A stretch of 64,000 bases of DNA, taken from assembly GCF_030439915.1 (NCBI RefSeq), contig NZ_JAQFJG010000004.1:1-64000 (forward strand). Reading direction: 5' to 3'. A program made the translations under genes and the position numbers. The stretch comes from Streptococcus sp. SPS1. Lineage in GTDB: Bacteria > Bacillota > Bacilli > Lactobacillales > Streptococcaceae. The notes under the pieces were generated by a model that did no database searches, was not told where the DNA came from, and was given only the letters and a program-made list of their open reading frames with translations. Below are positions 40,646 to 50,026 of the stretch, one piece after another. Position 1 is the stretch's first letter. The number at the start of each line of letters is the position of its first letter.

Positions 40646-42463
40646 ATGCGCATTAAATGGTTTTCCTTGATTAGGATTATAGGTTTACTTTTGGTACTCT
40701 TGTATCACTTCTTTCAGACCATCTTTCCTGGAGGTTTTTTCGGGGTAGATGTCTTTTTCACGTTTTCAGGCTTCCTGATTACGGCTCTACTCATCGAAGA
40801 ATTTTCTAAGAATCACGAGATTGACTTGATTGGATTTTTTAGGAGACGCTTTTATCGGATTGTTCCACCTGTGGTTTTGATGGTCTTGGTAACCATGCCC
40901 TTTACTTTCTTAGTTCGACAAGATTATGTAGCTGGAATTGGGGGTCAGATTGCAGGTGTCTTAGGCTTTATGACCAACTTCTATGAACTTCTAACAGGTG
41001 GGAGTTATGAATCTCAGTTCATTCCTCATTTGTTTGTTCATAATTGGAGCTTGGCCGTTGAGGTTCACTACTATATTCTTTGGGGATTGGCAGTTTGGTT
41101 CTTATCTAAACAGGCTAAATCAAATGGTCAGTTGAAGGGGATGGTTTTTCTTTTATCTGCCACTGCCTTCTTGATCAGCTTCTTCTCCATGTTTATTGGT
41201 AGTTTTCTAGTAACCTCTTATTCCTCTGTTTACTTCTCCAGTTTAACTCATGTCTATCCATTCTTTTTGGGAAGTATCCTAGCAACTATTGTAGGCGTTC
41301 GTCAGACGACTTCCCTCGTCAAGCAGTTGGATAAAATCTGGGATTTACGAAAGACCCTGTTGATTTTTGCAGGAGGTTTTGCCTTCTTACTCATTTTGAC
41401 CTTCTTTGTCAAATTTACCTATCTCTTTGCCTATCTTATTGGCTTCTTGCTTGCCAGCCTTGCAGCTCTTGCTATGATTCTGGCGGCGCGTGTCTTACAT
41501 GAAAAGACTCCTAACGTGCAGGAGCCAAAGATGATCAGCTTTTTAGCGGATACTAGCTATGCGGTTTATCTTTTCCATTGGCCTTTCTATATCATTTTTT
41601 CACAGTTGACATCAAATCTTCTTGCTGTATTACTGACTTTGATTTTTTCTTATGGCTTTGCTAGCCTATCATTCTATGTATTGGAGCCGTGGATTGCAGG
41701 CAAGAACACACCTATTATACAAACTCTTCGTCCCCTGCCTTATATTCACGCAATTCTTGCAACAAGTACAGGAATCTTGGCCTTCATTGTCTTCTTAGTA
41801 ACTCTGTTGGCACCACAAGTGGGAGCGTTTGAGACAGATTTAACTGTCAATGGCTTGAAGCAAGCTGCAACAAATATTGCCCAAACAAAAGTGATGGCAG
41901 AACGAGCAGAAGCTGATAGTTTGGGGATTGCTGATGGTACTATGTTAATTGGTGACTCAGTGGCTTTAAGGGCAAATACAGCTTTGCAGACAGCCCTTCC
42001 AGGAGCACAGATAAATGCTCAGGTCAGCAGAACAACCAAGAATGCCAATGAAATCATGCTAAACAATAGCCAGAATAAATTTTTACCTAAGATGGTGGTC
42101 ATTGCGACTGGGGTAAATAATCCTGAAAATTACAAGGAAGACTGGGACAGTATCGTGAAAAATCTTCCTAAGGGCCATCATATGGTTTTGGTGACTCCTT
42201 ATGAGGGAGATAAGACAAAAGAGACCTATGCCATCGTTGAGAAGGCGGCTGCCTATATGAGAGAATTGGCAGAGAAGACACCTTACATTACGATAGCAGA
42301 TTGGAATCAAGTTGCGAAAGAGCATCCAGAAATCTGGGCAGGAACAGACCAAGTCCATTTCGGAAGTGACACTAGCACTATTGAAGTAGGAGCAAAATTG
42401 TATGCAGATACCATTGCTACAGCCTTGCAAACAGCTCAAGACAAACCAGTCAAATCAAAATAA
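40646..42463 (+). CDS. OatA-like acyltransferase/SGNH membrane protein
   Basis: The 605-aa protein has an N-terminal acyltransferase_3 domain with about ten membrane segments (residues 1-385; VLLYHFFQ near the start) and an extracytoplasmic SGNH esterase-like domain (about 400-600) with block I IGDSVALRA, block III GVNN and the DQVHFG Asp/His motif. This architecture is that of peptidoglycan O-acetyltransferases (OatA; Adr in pneumococcus), which protect the wall from lysozyme. The exact acceptor is inferred. Confidence 0.88.
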   Translation: MRIKWFSLIRIIGLLLVLLYHFFQTIFPGGFFGVDVFFTFSGFLITALLIEEFSKNHEIDLIGFFRRRFYRIVPPVVLMVLVTMPFTFLVRQDYVAGIGGQIAGVLGFMTNFYELLTGGSYESQFIPHLFVHNWSLAVEVHYYILWGLAVWFLSKQAKSNGQLKGMVFLLSATAFLISFFSMFIGSFLVTSYSSVYFSSLTHVYPFFLGSILATIVGVRQTTSLVKQLDKIWDLRKTLLIFAGGFAFLLILTFFVKFTYLFAYLIGFLLASLAALAMILAARVLHEKTPNVQEPKMISFLADTSYAVYLFHWPFYIIFSQLTSNLLAVLLTLIFSYGFASLSFYVLEPWIAGKNTPIIQTLRPLPYIHAILATSTGILAFIVFLVTLLAPQVGAFETDLTVNGLKQAATNIAQTKVMAERAEADSLGIADGTMLIGDSVALRANTALQTALPGAQINAQVSRTTKNANEIMLNNSQNKFLPKMVVIATGVNNPENYKEDWDSIVKNLPKGHHMVLVTPYEGDKTKETYAIVEKAAAYMRELAEKTPYITIADWNQVAKEHPEIWAGTDQVHFGSDTSTIEVGAKLYADTIATALQTAQDKPVKSK

Positions 42464-42477
42464 CCTGTATTACAGAG

Positions 42478-42510
42478 AAAAGAGTTGGAGAAATCCAGCT
42501 CTTTTAAAAT
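42478..42510 (+). terminator. Terminator after acyltransferase gene
   Basis: AAAAGAGTTGGA and TCCAGCTCTTTT form a stem with a T-rich flank. Confidence 0.75.
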
Positions 42511-42520
42511 ATCTCTAGAA

Positions 42521-42564
42521 AATAGGTCTATACCATTTACAAATAAAAAAGAAAGGTTTATAAT
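42521..42564 (+). promoter_or_regulatory. nagA promoter with NagR-type operator
   Basis: TTTACA (42536-42541), 17 bp, TATAAT (42559-42564). GGTCTATACC (42525-42534) overlaps the upstream edge of the -35 and resembles the GntR-family NagR (dre) operator that controls amino-sugar genes in streptococci. Confidence 0.7.
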
Positions 42565-42614
42565 GTAATTGACATAATAAATTGTAGAATCAATCTTTTA
42601 AGGAGGTTAACATT

Positions 42615-43766
42615 ATGCCTAACTATATTAAAGCAGATCAATTTTTCTACCCACACGGGGTTCGTCGTGGTGGATACTTGGAACTTGTGGACGGCAAGTT
42701 TGGAAAACATGTAGAGCAAATTCCTGAAGGAGCAGAGGTGATTGACTATACAGGTTATAGCATTGCACCAGGTCTTGTGGATACTCATATTCATGGATAT
42801 GCAGGTGTAGATGTGATGGACAACAACATTGAAGGGACATTGCATACTATGAGTGAAGGACTTCTTAGTACCGGTGTTACCAGTTTCTTGCCCACAACTT
42901 TAACAGCCACTTATGAGCAATTGCTTGCAGTCACTGAAAATCTTGGAAACCATTATAAAGAAGCAACAGGTGCTAAGATTCGTGGGATTTATTATGAAGG
43001 TCCATATTTCACAGAAACTTTTAAGGGGGCACAAAATCCAACTTATATGAGAGACCCGGGTGTTGAGGAGTTTCATTCTTGGCAGGATGCTGCAAAAGGG
43101 ATGCTAAATAAGATCGCTATTGCACCAGAACGTGATGGGGTGGAAGATTTTGTACGTACTATTACAGGTGAAGGTGTGACAGTTGCACTTGGACACTCAG
43201 ATGCGACATTTGAACAAGCTAAGAAGGCAGTTGATGCTGGAGCTAGTGTATGGGTACATGCCTATAATGGGATGCGTGGTTTAACACACCGCGAACTCGG
43301 TATGGTAGGAGCTATGTATGAGCTCCCACATACTTACGCAGAATTGATTTGTGATGGTTATCACGTAGATCCAAAAGCTTGTGAGATTTTACTTAAGCAA
43401 AAGGGGACAGAAAACATCGCTCTTATTACGGACTGTATGACAGCTGGTGGGCTTGAAGACGGTGACTATATGTTGGGAGAATTCCCTGTTGTAGTAGCAA
43501 ATGGAACTGCACGTCTCAAATCTACTGGTAATTTGGCAGGTTCTATCCTCAAACTTAAAGATGGTATGAGAAATGTAGTCGAGTGGGGTATTGCAAATCC
43601 ACACGAAGCGGTCATGATGGCCAGCCTCAACCCAGCAAAATCCGTTCACATCGATGATGTCTGTGGTCAAATCCGTGAAGGCTACGATGCTGACTTTATC
43701 GTACTAGATAAAGATTTGGAATTGGTAGCAACCTACCTAGACGGTGTGAAACGTTATCAAGCATAA
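42615..43766 (+). CDS. nagA: N-acetylglucosamine-6-phosphate deacetylase
   Basis: The 383-aa metalloenzyme removes acetate from GlcNAc-6-P in amino-sugar use and wall recycling. Metal and active-site motifs are present: DTHIHG, GHSDAT, HAYNGM and LITDCM. AAGGAGG precedes the ATG. The upstream NagR-type site suggests induction by amino sugars. A terminator follows at 43774-43807. Confidence 0.95.
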   Translation: MPNYIKADQFFYPHGVRRGGYLELVDGKFGKHVEQIPEGAEVIDYTGYSIAPGLVDTHIHGYAGVDVMDNNIEGTLHTMSEGLLSTGVTSFLPTTLTATYEQLLAVTENLGNHYKEATGAKIRGIYYEGPYFTETFKGAQNPTYMRDPGVEEFHSWQDAAKGMLNKIAIAPERDGVEDFVRTITGEGVTVALGHSDATFEQAKKAVDAGASVWVHAYNGMRGLTHRELGMVGAMYELPHTYAELICDGYHVDPKACEILLKQKGTENIALITDCMTAGGLEDGDYMLGEFPVVVANGTARLKSTGNLAGSILKLKDGMRNVVEWGIANPHEAVMMASLNPAKSVHIDDVCGQIREGYDADFIVLDKDLELVATYLDGVKRYQA

Positions 43767-43773
43767 GAGAGAA

Positions 43774-43808
43774 GGCAGAAGTTAGAGACTAGCTTCTGCT
43801 TTTTTATC
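43774..43808 (+). terminator. Terminator after nagA
   Basis: GCAGAAG TTAG pairs with TAG CTTCTGC, followed by six T. Confidence 0.85.
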
Positions 43809-43928
43809 TATATTACTTTACCGGTAAATGAAAAAGTTAAAAATATCACAAAAAATCTTGAACAAGCAAATGAAAAGGTTTACAATTATATTATAAATAG
43901 TACAAATAAAAAAACGGAGGAGTGCTTT

Positions 43929-44987
43929 ATGAAAGCCTATACTTATGTTAAACCAGGACTTGCTTCTTTTGTTGATGTAGACAAACCAGTTATTCGTAAG
44001 CCAACAGACGCTATTGTGCGTATCGTAAAAACCACTATTTGTGGAACAGACCTCCATATTATCAAAGGGGATGTTCCTGCTTGCCAAAGTGGTACCATTC
44101 TTGGTCACGAAGGGATTGGGATTGTTGAAGAAGTTGGGGAAGGAGTTTCTAACTTCAAAAAAGGCGACAAGGTCTTGATTTCTTGTGTCTGTGCCTGTGG
44201 TAAATGCTACTACTGTAAAAAAGGAATTTATGCCCACTGTGAAGACGAAGGGGGCTGGATTTTCGGTCACTTAATTGATGGTATGCAGGCTGAATATCTA
44301 CGTGTCCCTCATGCAGATAATACTCTTTACCACACTCCAGAAGACTTGTCAGATGAAGCCTTGGTTATGCTATCAGACATTCTACCTACTGGATATGAAA
44401 TTGGTGTCTTGAAAGGGGAAGTAGAACCTGGTTGCAGCGTAGCCATTATTGGTTCAGGTCCAGTTGGATTGGCTGCTCTTTTAACAGCTCAATTCTACTC
44501 ACCAGCTAAATTGATTATGGTGGACTTAGACGATAACCGCTTGGAAACTGCTGTATCATTTGGTGCGACTCACAAGGTTAATTCTTCAGACCCTGAAAAA
44601 GCCATTAAAGAAATTTATGATTTGACAGATGGCCGTGGTGTAGATGTCGCTATCGAAGCTGTTGGTATTCCTGCAACATTTGATTTCTGTCAAAAGATTA
44701 TTGGTGTAGACGGAACAGTTGCCAACTGTGGTGTACATGGTAAACCAGTTGAATTTGATTTAGACAAACTTTGGATTCGCAACATCAATGTAACAACTGG
44801 TTTGGTATCTACAAATACAACTCCACAATTGTTGAAAGCACTTGAAAGTCATAAGATTGAACCAGAAAAATTGGTAACTCACTATTTCAAACTCAGTGAA
44901 ATTGAAAAAGCCTATGAAGTCTTCAGTAAGGCAGCAGACCACCATGCAATTAAGGTCATCATCGAAAACGATATTTCTGAAGCCTAG
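43929..44987 (+). CDS. Zinc-dependent alcohol dehydrogenase
   Basis: The 352-aa medium-chain dehydrogenase has the catalytic zinc site (CGTDLH, GHEGIGIVEEVG), structural zinc cysteines (CACGKCYYCKKG) and a Rossmann NAD-binding motif (GSGPVGLAA). It oxidises or reduces short alcohols or related substrates with NAD(H). The substrate is not deducible. CGGAGG precedes the ATG. A likely promoter (TTGAAC, 17 bp, TACAAT, about 43858-43886) lies upstream. Confidence 0.9.
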   Translation: MKAYTYVKPGLASFVDVDKPVIRKPTDAIVRIVKTTICGTDLHIIKGDVPACQSGTILGHEGIGIVEEVGEGVSNFKKGDKVLISCVCACGKCYYCKKGIYAHCEDEGGWIFGHLIDGMQAEYLRVPHADNTLYHTPEDLSDEALVMLSDILPTGYEIGVLKGEVEPGCSVAIIGSGPVGLAALLTAQFYSPAKLIMVDLDDNRLETAVSFGATHKVNSSDPEKAIKEIYDLTDGRGVDVAIEAVGIPATFDFCQKIIGVDGTVANCGVHGKPVEFDLDKLWIRNINVTTGLVSTNTTPQLLKALESHKIEPEKLVTHYFKLSEIEKAYEVFSKAADHHAIKVIIENDISEA

Positions 44988-45024
44988 GTAGTAAAAAGAT
45001 TTTGGAACACAAGCAAATAGAAAT

Positions 45025-45056
45025 TCAGTCATCCATCAGATGACTGGATTTTTTAT
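45025..45056 (+). terminator. Terminator after alcohol dehydrogenase
   Basis: CAGTCATC and GATGACTG form a stem followed by six T. Confidence 0.85.
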
Positions 45057-45136
45057 CAAAAAATTAAGAATGAGCATATTTCTTTTCTTGTCTGGCGGAA
45101 TTGGTTATAATATACGGTACAAAGGAATGAATGAAT

Positions 45137-45502
45137 ATGTATCGTGTTATAGAAATGTACGGAGATTTTGAACCGTGGTGGTTCTTAGAAGGTTGGGAAG
45201 AAGATATTGTAGCAAGTAAGAAATTTGACCAGTATTATGATGCTCTCAAATACTACAAAACTTGCTGGTTTAAATTAGAACAAGAATCCCCTCTTTATAA
45301 AAGCAGAAGTGACTTGATGACCATTTTTTGGGATCCAGAAGACCAACGCTGGTGTGATGAATGTGATGACTATTTACAACAATACCATTCTTTGGCTCTT
45401 TTGCAGGATGAGCAGGTTATCCCAGATGAAAAACTACGCCCAGGCTATGAAAAACAAACCGGTCGGGAAAGGCATCGTTCTTGCCGTATGAAATTAAAAT
45501 AG
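45137..45502 (+). CDS. DUF1033 protein
   Basis: The 121-aa protein begins MYRVIEMYGDFEPWWFLEGWE, the DUF1033 signature, and is rich in Trp and acidic residues. Its function is unknown; it is regularly found next to the competence pilus operon in streptococci. ATG at 45137 fits family starts; an in-frame ATG at 45131 is too close to the AAAGGA. Confidence 0.85.
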   Translation: MYRVIEMYGDFEPWWFLEGWEEDIVASKKFDQYYDALKYYKTCWFKLEQESPLYKSRSDLMTIFWDPEDQRWCDECDDYLQQYHSLALLQDEQVIPDEKLRPGYEKQTGRERHRSCRMKLK

Positions 45503-45504
45503 AG

Positions 45505-45540
45505 AAAAAGTAACTTTTTTGGAGTTGCTTTTTTTATTTT
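45505..45540 (+). terminator. Terminator between DUF1033 gene and cgl operon
   Basis: AGTAACT pairs with AGTTGCT (one wobble), followed by nine T. Confidence 0.75.
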
Positions 45541-45550
45541 CCCAAATCTT

Positions 45551-45558
45551 TGCGAATA
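45551..45558 (+). promoter_or_regulatory. cin-box (ComX promoter) of cgl operon
   Basis: TGCGAATA differs from the competence sigma-factor consensus TACGAATA at one base. It lies 20 bases before the cglA ATG, so the operon should be switched on by SigX/ComX during competence. Confidence 0.75.
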
Positions 45559-45578
45559 GTATAGGTGAGGAGGTAAGT

Positions 45579-46520
45579 ATGGTTCAAGAAATTGCACAAG
45601 AAATCATTCGTTCGGCTCGGAAAAAAGGAGCGCAAGACATTTATTTTGTCCCCAAGTTAGACGCCTATGAGCTTCATATGAGAGTCGGAGATGAGCGCTG
45701 TAAAATCGGTTGTTATGACTTTGAAAAATTTGCGGCCGTCATCAGTCACTTTAAGTTTGTGGCGGGTATGAATGTGGGAGAAAAGCGACGCAGTCAACTT
45801 GGTTCCTGTGATTATGAATATGATCAGAAGATGGCGTCCCTACGTTTATCTACTGTAGGTGATTATCGAGGGCATGAGAGTTTAGTCATTCGTTTGTTGC
45901 ATGATGAGAAGCAGGAGTTGCATTTTTGGTTTCAGGATATTGAAGAACTGGGCAAGCAGTACAGGCAACGGGGACTCTATCTTTTTGCTGGTCCAGTCGG
46001 CAGTGGTAAGACAACCTTAATGCACGAATTGGCTAAATCTCTCTTTAAAGGACAGCAAGTTATGTCCATCGAAGATCCTGTCGAAATCAAGCAGGATGAC
46101 ATGCTCCAATTACAGTTGAATGAGGCAATCGGACTAACCTATGAAAATCTGATAAAACTTTCCTTACGTCATCGGCCAGACCTCTTGATTATCGGAGAAA
46201 TTCGGGACAGCGAGACGGCGCGTGCAGTGGTCAGAGCCAGTTTGACAGGGGCGACAGTCTTTTCAACCATTCACGCCAAGAGTATTCGAGGTGTTTATGA
46301 GCGCTTGCTGGAGTTGGGTGTGAGTGAGGAAGAATTAGCAGTCGTTCTGCAAGGAGTCTGCTACCAGAGATTAATCGGGGGAGGAGGAATCGTTGACTTT
46401 GCAAACAAAGGCTATCAAGAACACCAGCCAACTAGCTGGAATGAACAGATTGACCAGCTTTTTAAAGATGGACATATCACAAGTCTTCAGGCTGAAACGG
46501 AAAAAATTAGCTACAGCTAA
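45579..46520 (+). CDS. cglA: Competence pilus ATPase CglA/ComYA
   Basis: The 313-aa traffic ATPase drives assembly of the transformation pilus. It has Walker A GPVGSGKTTL (residues about 137-146), an Asp box and Walker B LLIIGEIRDSE, and the His box FSTIHAKS. GGAGG precedes the ATG at 45579. It is the first gene of a seven-gene operon with tight or overlapping junctions. Confidence 0.95.
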   Translation: MVQEIAQEIIRSARKKGAQDIYFVPKLDAYELHMRVGDERCKIGCYDFEKFAAVISHFKFVAGMNVGEKRRSQLGSCDYEYDQKMASLRLSTVGDYRGHESLVIRLLHDEKQELHFWFQDIEELGKQYRQRGLYLFAGPVGSGKTTLMHELAKSLFKGQQVMSIEDPVEIKQDDMLQLQLNEAIGLTYENLIKLSLRHRPDLLIIGEIRDSETARAVVRASLTGATVFSTIHAKSIRGVYERLLELGVSEEELAVVLQGVCYQRLIGGGGIVDFANKGYQEHQPTSWNEQIDQLFKDGHITSLQAETEKISYS

Positions 46521-47484
46521 GCAAAAAAATATCATCACCCTGTTTAACAATCTCTTTTCCAGCGGTTTTCATCTGGTGGAGACTATCTCCTTTTTAGATA
46601 GGAGTGCCTTGTTGGATAAGCAGTGTGTGACCCAGATGCTCACGGGTTTGTCTCAAGGAAAATCATTCTCAGAAATGATGGAAAGTTTGGGTTTTTCAAG
46701 TGCCATTGTCACTCAGTTATCCCTAGCGGAAGTCCATGGAAATCTCCACCTGAGTTTGGGAAAGATAGAAGAGTATCTGGACAATCTGGCCAAGGTTAAG
46801 AAAAAACTAATTGAAGTAGCGACTTATCCTTTGATTTTGCTAGGTTTTCTTCTCTTAATCATGCTGGGGCTACGGAACTACCTACTACCACAACTGGATA
46901 GTAGCAATATTGCCACCCAAATCATTGGCAATCTGCCACAAATCTTTCTAGGCATGGTAGGGTTTGTTTCCATACTTGCCCTTTTAGCACTAACTTTTTA
47001 TAAAAGAAGTTCTAAGATGCGCGTCTTTTCTATCTTAGCACGCCTTCCCTTTCTTGGAATCTTTGTGCAGACCTATTTGACAGCCTATTATGCGCGTGAG
47101 TGGGGGAATATGATTTCGCAGGGAATGGAGCTGACGCAGATTTTTCAGATCATGCAGGAACAAGGTTCACAGCTCTTTAAAGAAATCGGTCAAGACCTAG
47201 CTCAATCCCTACAAAGTGGCCGCGAATTTTCTCAAACCATAGCAACCTATCCTTTCTTTAAGAAGGAGTTGAGCCTCATCATCGAGTATGGGGAAGTCAA
47301 GTCCAAGCTGGGTAGTGAGTTGGAAATCTATGCTGAAAAAACTTGGGAAACCTTTTTTACCCGAGTCAACCGCACCATGAATCTGGTGCAGCCACTGGTC
47401 TTTATCTTTGTGGCACTGATTATCGTTTTACTTTATGCGGCAATGCTGATGCCCATGTATCAAAATATGGAGGTAAATTTTTAA
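46468..47484 (+). CDS. cglB: Competence pilus membrane protein CglB/ComYB
   Basis: The 338-aa GspF/PilC-family protein is the polytopic platform of the pilus. It shows two GspF repeats and three membrane segments (about residues 115-135, 165-185, 305-330). The start at 46468 (MDISQVFRLKRKK) lies inside cglA, giving the length usual for CglB. It works with CglA. Confidence 0.93.
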   Translation: MDISQVFRLKRKKLATAKQKNIITLFNNLFSSGFHLVETISFLDRSALLDKQCVTQMLTGLSQGKSFSEMMESLGFSSAIVTQLSLAEVHGNLHLSLGKIEEYLDNLAKVKKKLIEVATYPLILLGFLLLIMLGLRNYLLPQLDSSNIATQIIGNLPQIFLGMVGFVSILALLALTFYKRSSKMRVFSILARLPFLGIFVQTYLTAYYAREWGNMISQGMELTQIFQIMQEQGSQLFKEIGQDLAQSLQSGREFSQTIATYPFFKKELSLIIEYGEVKSKLGSELEIYAEKTWETFFTRVNRTMNLVQPLVFIFVALIIVLLYAAMLMPMYQNMEVNF

Positions 47485-47485
47485 C

Positions 47486-47809
47486 ATGAAAAAAATGATA
47501 ACATTCTTGAAAAAAGCTAAGGTTAAAGCTTTCACACTTGTGGAGATGTTGGTGGTCTTGCTCATCATCAGTGTGCTTCTCTTACTCTTTGTACCTAATC
47601 TGACCAAGCAAAAAGAAGCAGTCAACGATAAAGGAAAAGCTGCTGTTGTTAAGGTGGTGGAAAGCCAGGCAGAGCTTTATAGCTTAGATAAAAATGAAGA
47701 TGCTAGCTTAAGTAAGTTACAAGCAGATGGGCGAATCACAGAAGAGCAAGCTAAAGCTTATAAAGAATACCATGCTAAACAAAATACCAGTCAAACCGTT
47801 GCAGATTAA
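47486..47809 (+). CDS. cglC: Major competence pilin CglC/ComYC
   Basis: The 107-aa prepilin has the type IV signal KVKAFTLVEMLVVLLIIS, cut by the prepilin peptidase between Ala and Phe, leaving a hydrophobic N-terminal helix. It is the main subunit of the transformation pilus. It begins 2 bases after the cglB stop. Confidence 0.95.
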   Translation: MKKMITFLKKAKVKAFTLVEMLVVLLIISVLLLLFVPNLTKQKEAVNDKGKAAVVKVVESQAELYSLDKNEDASLSKLQADGRITEEQAKAYKEYHAKQNTSQTVAD

Positions 47810-48206
47810 GGCATTTACCATGTTTGAAAGTCTATTGGTTTTGGGTCTTGTGAGTATCCTTGCCTTGGGCTTGTCAGGCTCTGTTCAGTCCACTTTTGCA
47901 GCGGTAGAGGAGCAGATTTTCTTTATGGAGTTTGAAGAACTCTATCGGGAAACCCAAAAACGCAGTGTAGCCAGTCAGCAAAAGACTAGTCTAAACTTAG
48001 ATGGGCAGACGATCAGTAATGGCAGTCAAAAGTTGACAGTTCCTAAAGGGATTCAGGCACCATCGGGACAAAGTATCACATTTGACCGAGCTGGGGGCAA
48101 TTCGTCTCTGGCTAAGGTTGAATTTCAGACCAGTAAAGGAATGATTCGTTATCAATTATATCTAGGAAATGGAAAAATTAAACGCATTAAGGAAACAAAA
48201 AATTAG
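47772..48206 (+). CDS. cglD: Minor pilin CglD/ComYD
   Basis: The 144-aa pseudopilin has a prepilin signal (IKAFTMFESLLVLGLVSI). It overlaps cglC and cglE. It is a minor subunit likely to start or cap the pilus. Confidence 0.92.
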   Translation: MLNKIPVKPLQIKAFTMFESLLVLGLVSILALGLSGSVQSTFAAVEEQIFFMEFEELYRETQKRSVASQQKTSLNLDGQTISNGSQKLTVPKGIQAPSGQSITFDRAGGNSSLAKVEFQTSKGMIRYQLYLGNGKIKRIKETKN

Positions 48207-48471
48207 GGCAGTGATTTTACTGGAAGCAGTGGTTGCTTTAGCTATCTTTGCCAGCATTGCGACGCTCCTTTTGGGACAAATTCAGAAAAATAGGCAAGAA
48301 GAAGCAAAAGTTTTGCAAAAGGAAGAAGTCTTGAGGGTAGCTAAGATGGCTCTGCAGACAGGTCAAAATCAGGTAAACATCAACGGAGTTGAGATTCAGG
48401 TGTTTTCTAGTGAAAAGGGATTGGAGGTCTACCATGGTTCAGAACAGTTGTTGGCAATCAAAGAGCCATAA
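48169..48471 (+). CDS. cglE: Minor pilin CglE/ComYE
   Basis: The 100-aa protein has a variant prepilin N-terminus ([16 protein letters not shown], with the conserved Glu). It overlaps both neighbours, as expected in this operon. Confidence 0.9.
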   Translation: MEKLNALRKQKIRAVILLEAVVALAIFASIATLLLGQIQKNRQEEAKVLQKEEVLRVAKMALQTGQNQVNINGVEIQVFSSEKGLEVYHGSEQLLAIKEP

Positions 48472-48895
48472 GGTCAAGGCTTTTACCCTGTTAGAATCCC
48501 TGATTGCCCTCATTGTCATCAGTGGAAGTTTACTTCTCTTTCAAGCTATGAGTCAGCTTCTCATTTCAGAAGTTCGCTACCAGCAACAAAGCGAACAAAA
48601 GGAGTGGCTCTTGTTTGTGGACCAGTTGGAGGCAGAATTAGACCGTTCGCAGTTCGAAAAAGTGGAGGGCAACCGCCTCTATATGAAGCAGGATGGCAAG
48701 GAAATTGCGATAGGTAAGTCAAAATCGGATGATTTTCGAAAAACTGATGCCAGTGGACGAGGTTATCAACCTATGGTTTATGGCCTCAAATCCGCTCAGA
48801 TTACAGAGGACAATCAACTGGTTCGTTTTCGTTTCCAGTTCCAAAAAGGCTTAGAAAGGGAGTTCATCTATCGTGTGGAAAAAGAAAAAAGTTAA
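48434..48895 (+). CDS. cglF: Minor pilin CglF/ComYF
   Basis: The 153-aa protein has [17 protein letters not shown], a type IV prepilin signal, followed by a strand-rich head. ATG at 48434 is preferred, giving an N-terminus like known ComGF proteins. Confidence 0.9.
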   Translation: MVQNSCWQSKSHKVKAFTLLESLIALIVISGSLLLFQAMSQLLISEVRYQQQSEQKEWLLFVDQLEAELDRSQFEKVEGNRLYMKQDGKEIAIGKSKSDDFRKTDASGRGYQPMVYGLKSAQITEDNQLVRFRFQFQKGLEREFIYRVEKEKS

Positions 48896-49274
48896 AGCGG
48901 GTGTTCTCCTTTATGCAGTCACCATGGCAGCCATCTTTAGTCTTTTGTTACAATTTTACTTGAACCGACAAGTCGCCCACCATCGAGACTATGCTTTAAA
49001 TAAAGAAAAGTTGGTTGCTTTTGCCATGGCTAAACGAACCAAGTATAAAGCCGAGCAAGAAAGTGGGGAACAGGTTTTTAATCTAGGTCAGGTAAGCTAT
49101 CAAAACAAGAAAACTGGCTTAGTGACGAGGGTTCGCACGCCTAAGAGTCAATATGAGTTTCTGTTTCCTTCCGTCAAAATCAAAGAAGAGAAAAGAGATA
49201 AAAAGGAAGAGGTAGCGACCGATTCAAGCGAAAAAGCGGAGAAGAAAAAACCAGAAAAGAAAGAGAATTCCTAG
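48873..49274 (+). CDS. cglG: Competence protein CglG/ComYG
   Basis: The 133-aa protein has a hydrophobic N-terminal segment ([17 protein letters not shown]) and a Lys/Glu-rich tail. It starts with GTG inside cglF and closes the pilus operon. Confidence 0.9.
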   Translation: MWKKKKVKAGVLLYAVTMAAIFSLLLQFYLNRQVAHHRDYALNKEKLVAFAMAKRTKYKAEQESGEQVFNLGQVSYQNKKTGLVTRVRTPKSQYEFLFPSVKIKEEKRDKKEEVATDSSEKAEKKKPEKKENS

Positions 49275-49306
49275 CCAATCAAACTACTTTGTGCTAAACT
49301 AAAAAC

Positions 49307-49588
49307 ATGAAACATGATTTTAACCACAAAGCAGAAACTTTCGATTCGTCTAAAAATATCTTCCTTGCAAACTTGGTTTGTCAAGCAGTCGAGAAACAGA
49401 TTGATCTTCTATCAGACAAAGAAATTTTGGATGCTTCTTGTATGAATAATCGGGGTAGATACCTATCCGAATTTTTAAATTTTTCTAGTACAAAGAAGTT
49501 ACTAAGGAACATCGCGAAAGGTTCTGTTAATCAATCCAATATAAAGGCAAGGAGTAGTAAATACGAAACAAATTTTAAAATTTTTTAA
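49307..49588 (+). pseudogene. Truncated class I methyltransferase
   Basis: The first 41 residues (MKHDFNHKAETFDS to about DKEILD at 49430) match the N-terminus of a SAM methyltransferase that normally follows cglG in mitis-group streptococci. The SAM-binding Gly-rich motif that should follow DKEILD is absent; unrelated sequence replaces it. The gene is therefore disrupted, probably by insertion or deletion. Confidence 0.65.
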
Positions 49589-49990
49589 ATTGAAATTTGG
49601 CTTTTAACATGAGGGGTCTCCCTTCACCAAATTTGAGTCTGCCTATCCCTTGACTATTCTTTCCTTTCACAAACGAGTCGCTTATTCAATTATAAGTTTA
49701 CGTGCTCCTAGTCACAGTTCTTGTGCTTGATGGAAAGAATGACACCTATAAAAATGCGAGGTAGTGGCTGTACCACTTACTTATTCACCTCCCCGTGATT
49801 TGTAGTAGTGATAGGCTTTCTCACTATTATTATAAAACAAAATAAAGAGCACAACACTTTTTCATTCTGTATTGTACCTTGAGTGAAACGAAAGGAATGA
49901 ATTATAAACATAAAAGTTTAGTATATAGATTATTTCTCTCAAAATATGTAAATAAGATAGAATACTAAATTTATAGCAGACTTAGAGAAA
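49589..49990. other. Rearranged intergenic region
   Basis: There is no full-length gene. It contains AAATTTGG/CCAAATTT inverted repeats (about 49593-49632), and on the minus strand a TATAAT-type promoter with a small open frame resembling an Fst toxin (49708-49776). This is the edge of an insertion between the truncated methyltransferase and the GNAT gene. Confidence 0.4.
49708..49776 (-). CDS. Possible Fst-like type I toxin (22 aa)
   Basis: GTG at 49776 follows GGGGAGGTGAATAA. The encoded peptide includes PLPRIFIGVILSIKH, similar to the membrane core of Fst-family toxins (usual pattern PxFVGxILxL..KHW). A hairpin (AGTGA/TCACT) precedes the ribosome site, as in Fst RNA I, and TATAAT lies upstream near 49830. 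At 22 aa it is shorter than usual (about 30), so it may be degenerate. Confidence 0.3.
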   Translation of the reverse strand: MVQPLPRIFIGVILSIKHKNCD

Positions 49991-50026
49991 AGCAGAAACT
50001 AGCAATGACACTAGTTTCTGCTTTTC
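49991..50026. terminator. Terminator enclosing GNAT stop codon
   Basis: A 12-bp inverted repeat (AGCAGAAACTAG, CTAGTTTCTGCT) is flanked by T/A tracts on both sides. The GNAT stop codon (50011-50013) is within one arm. Confidence 0.75.
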
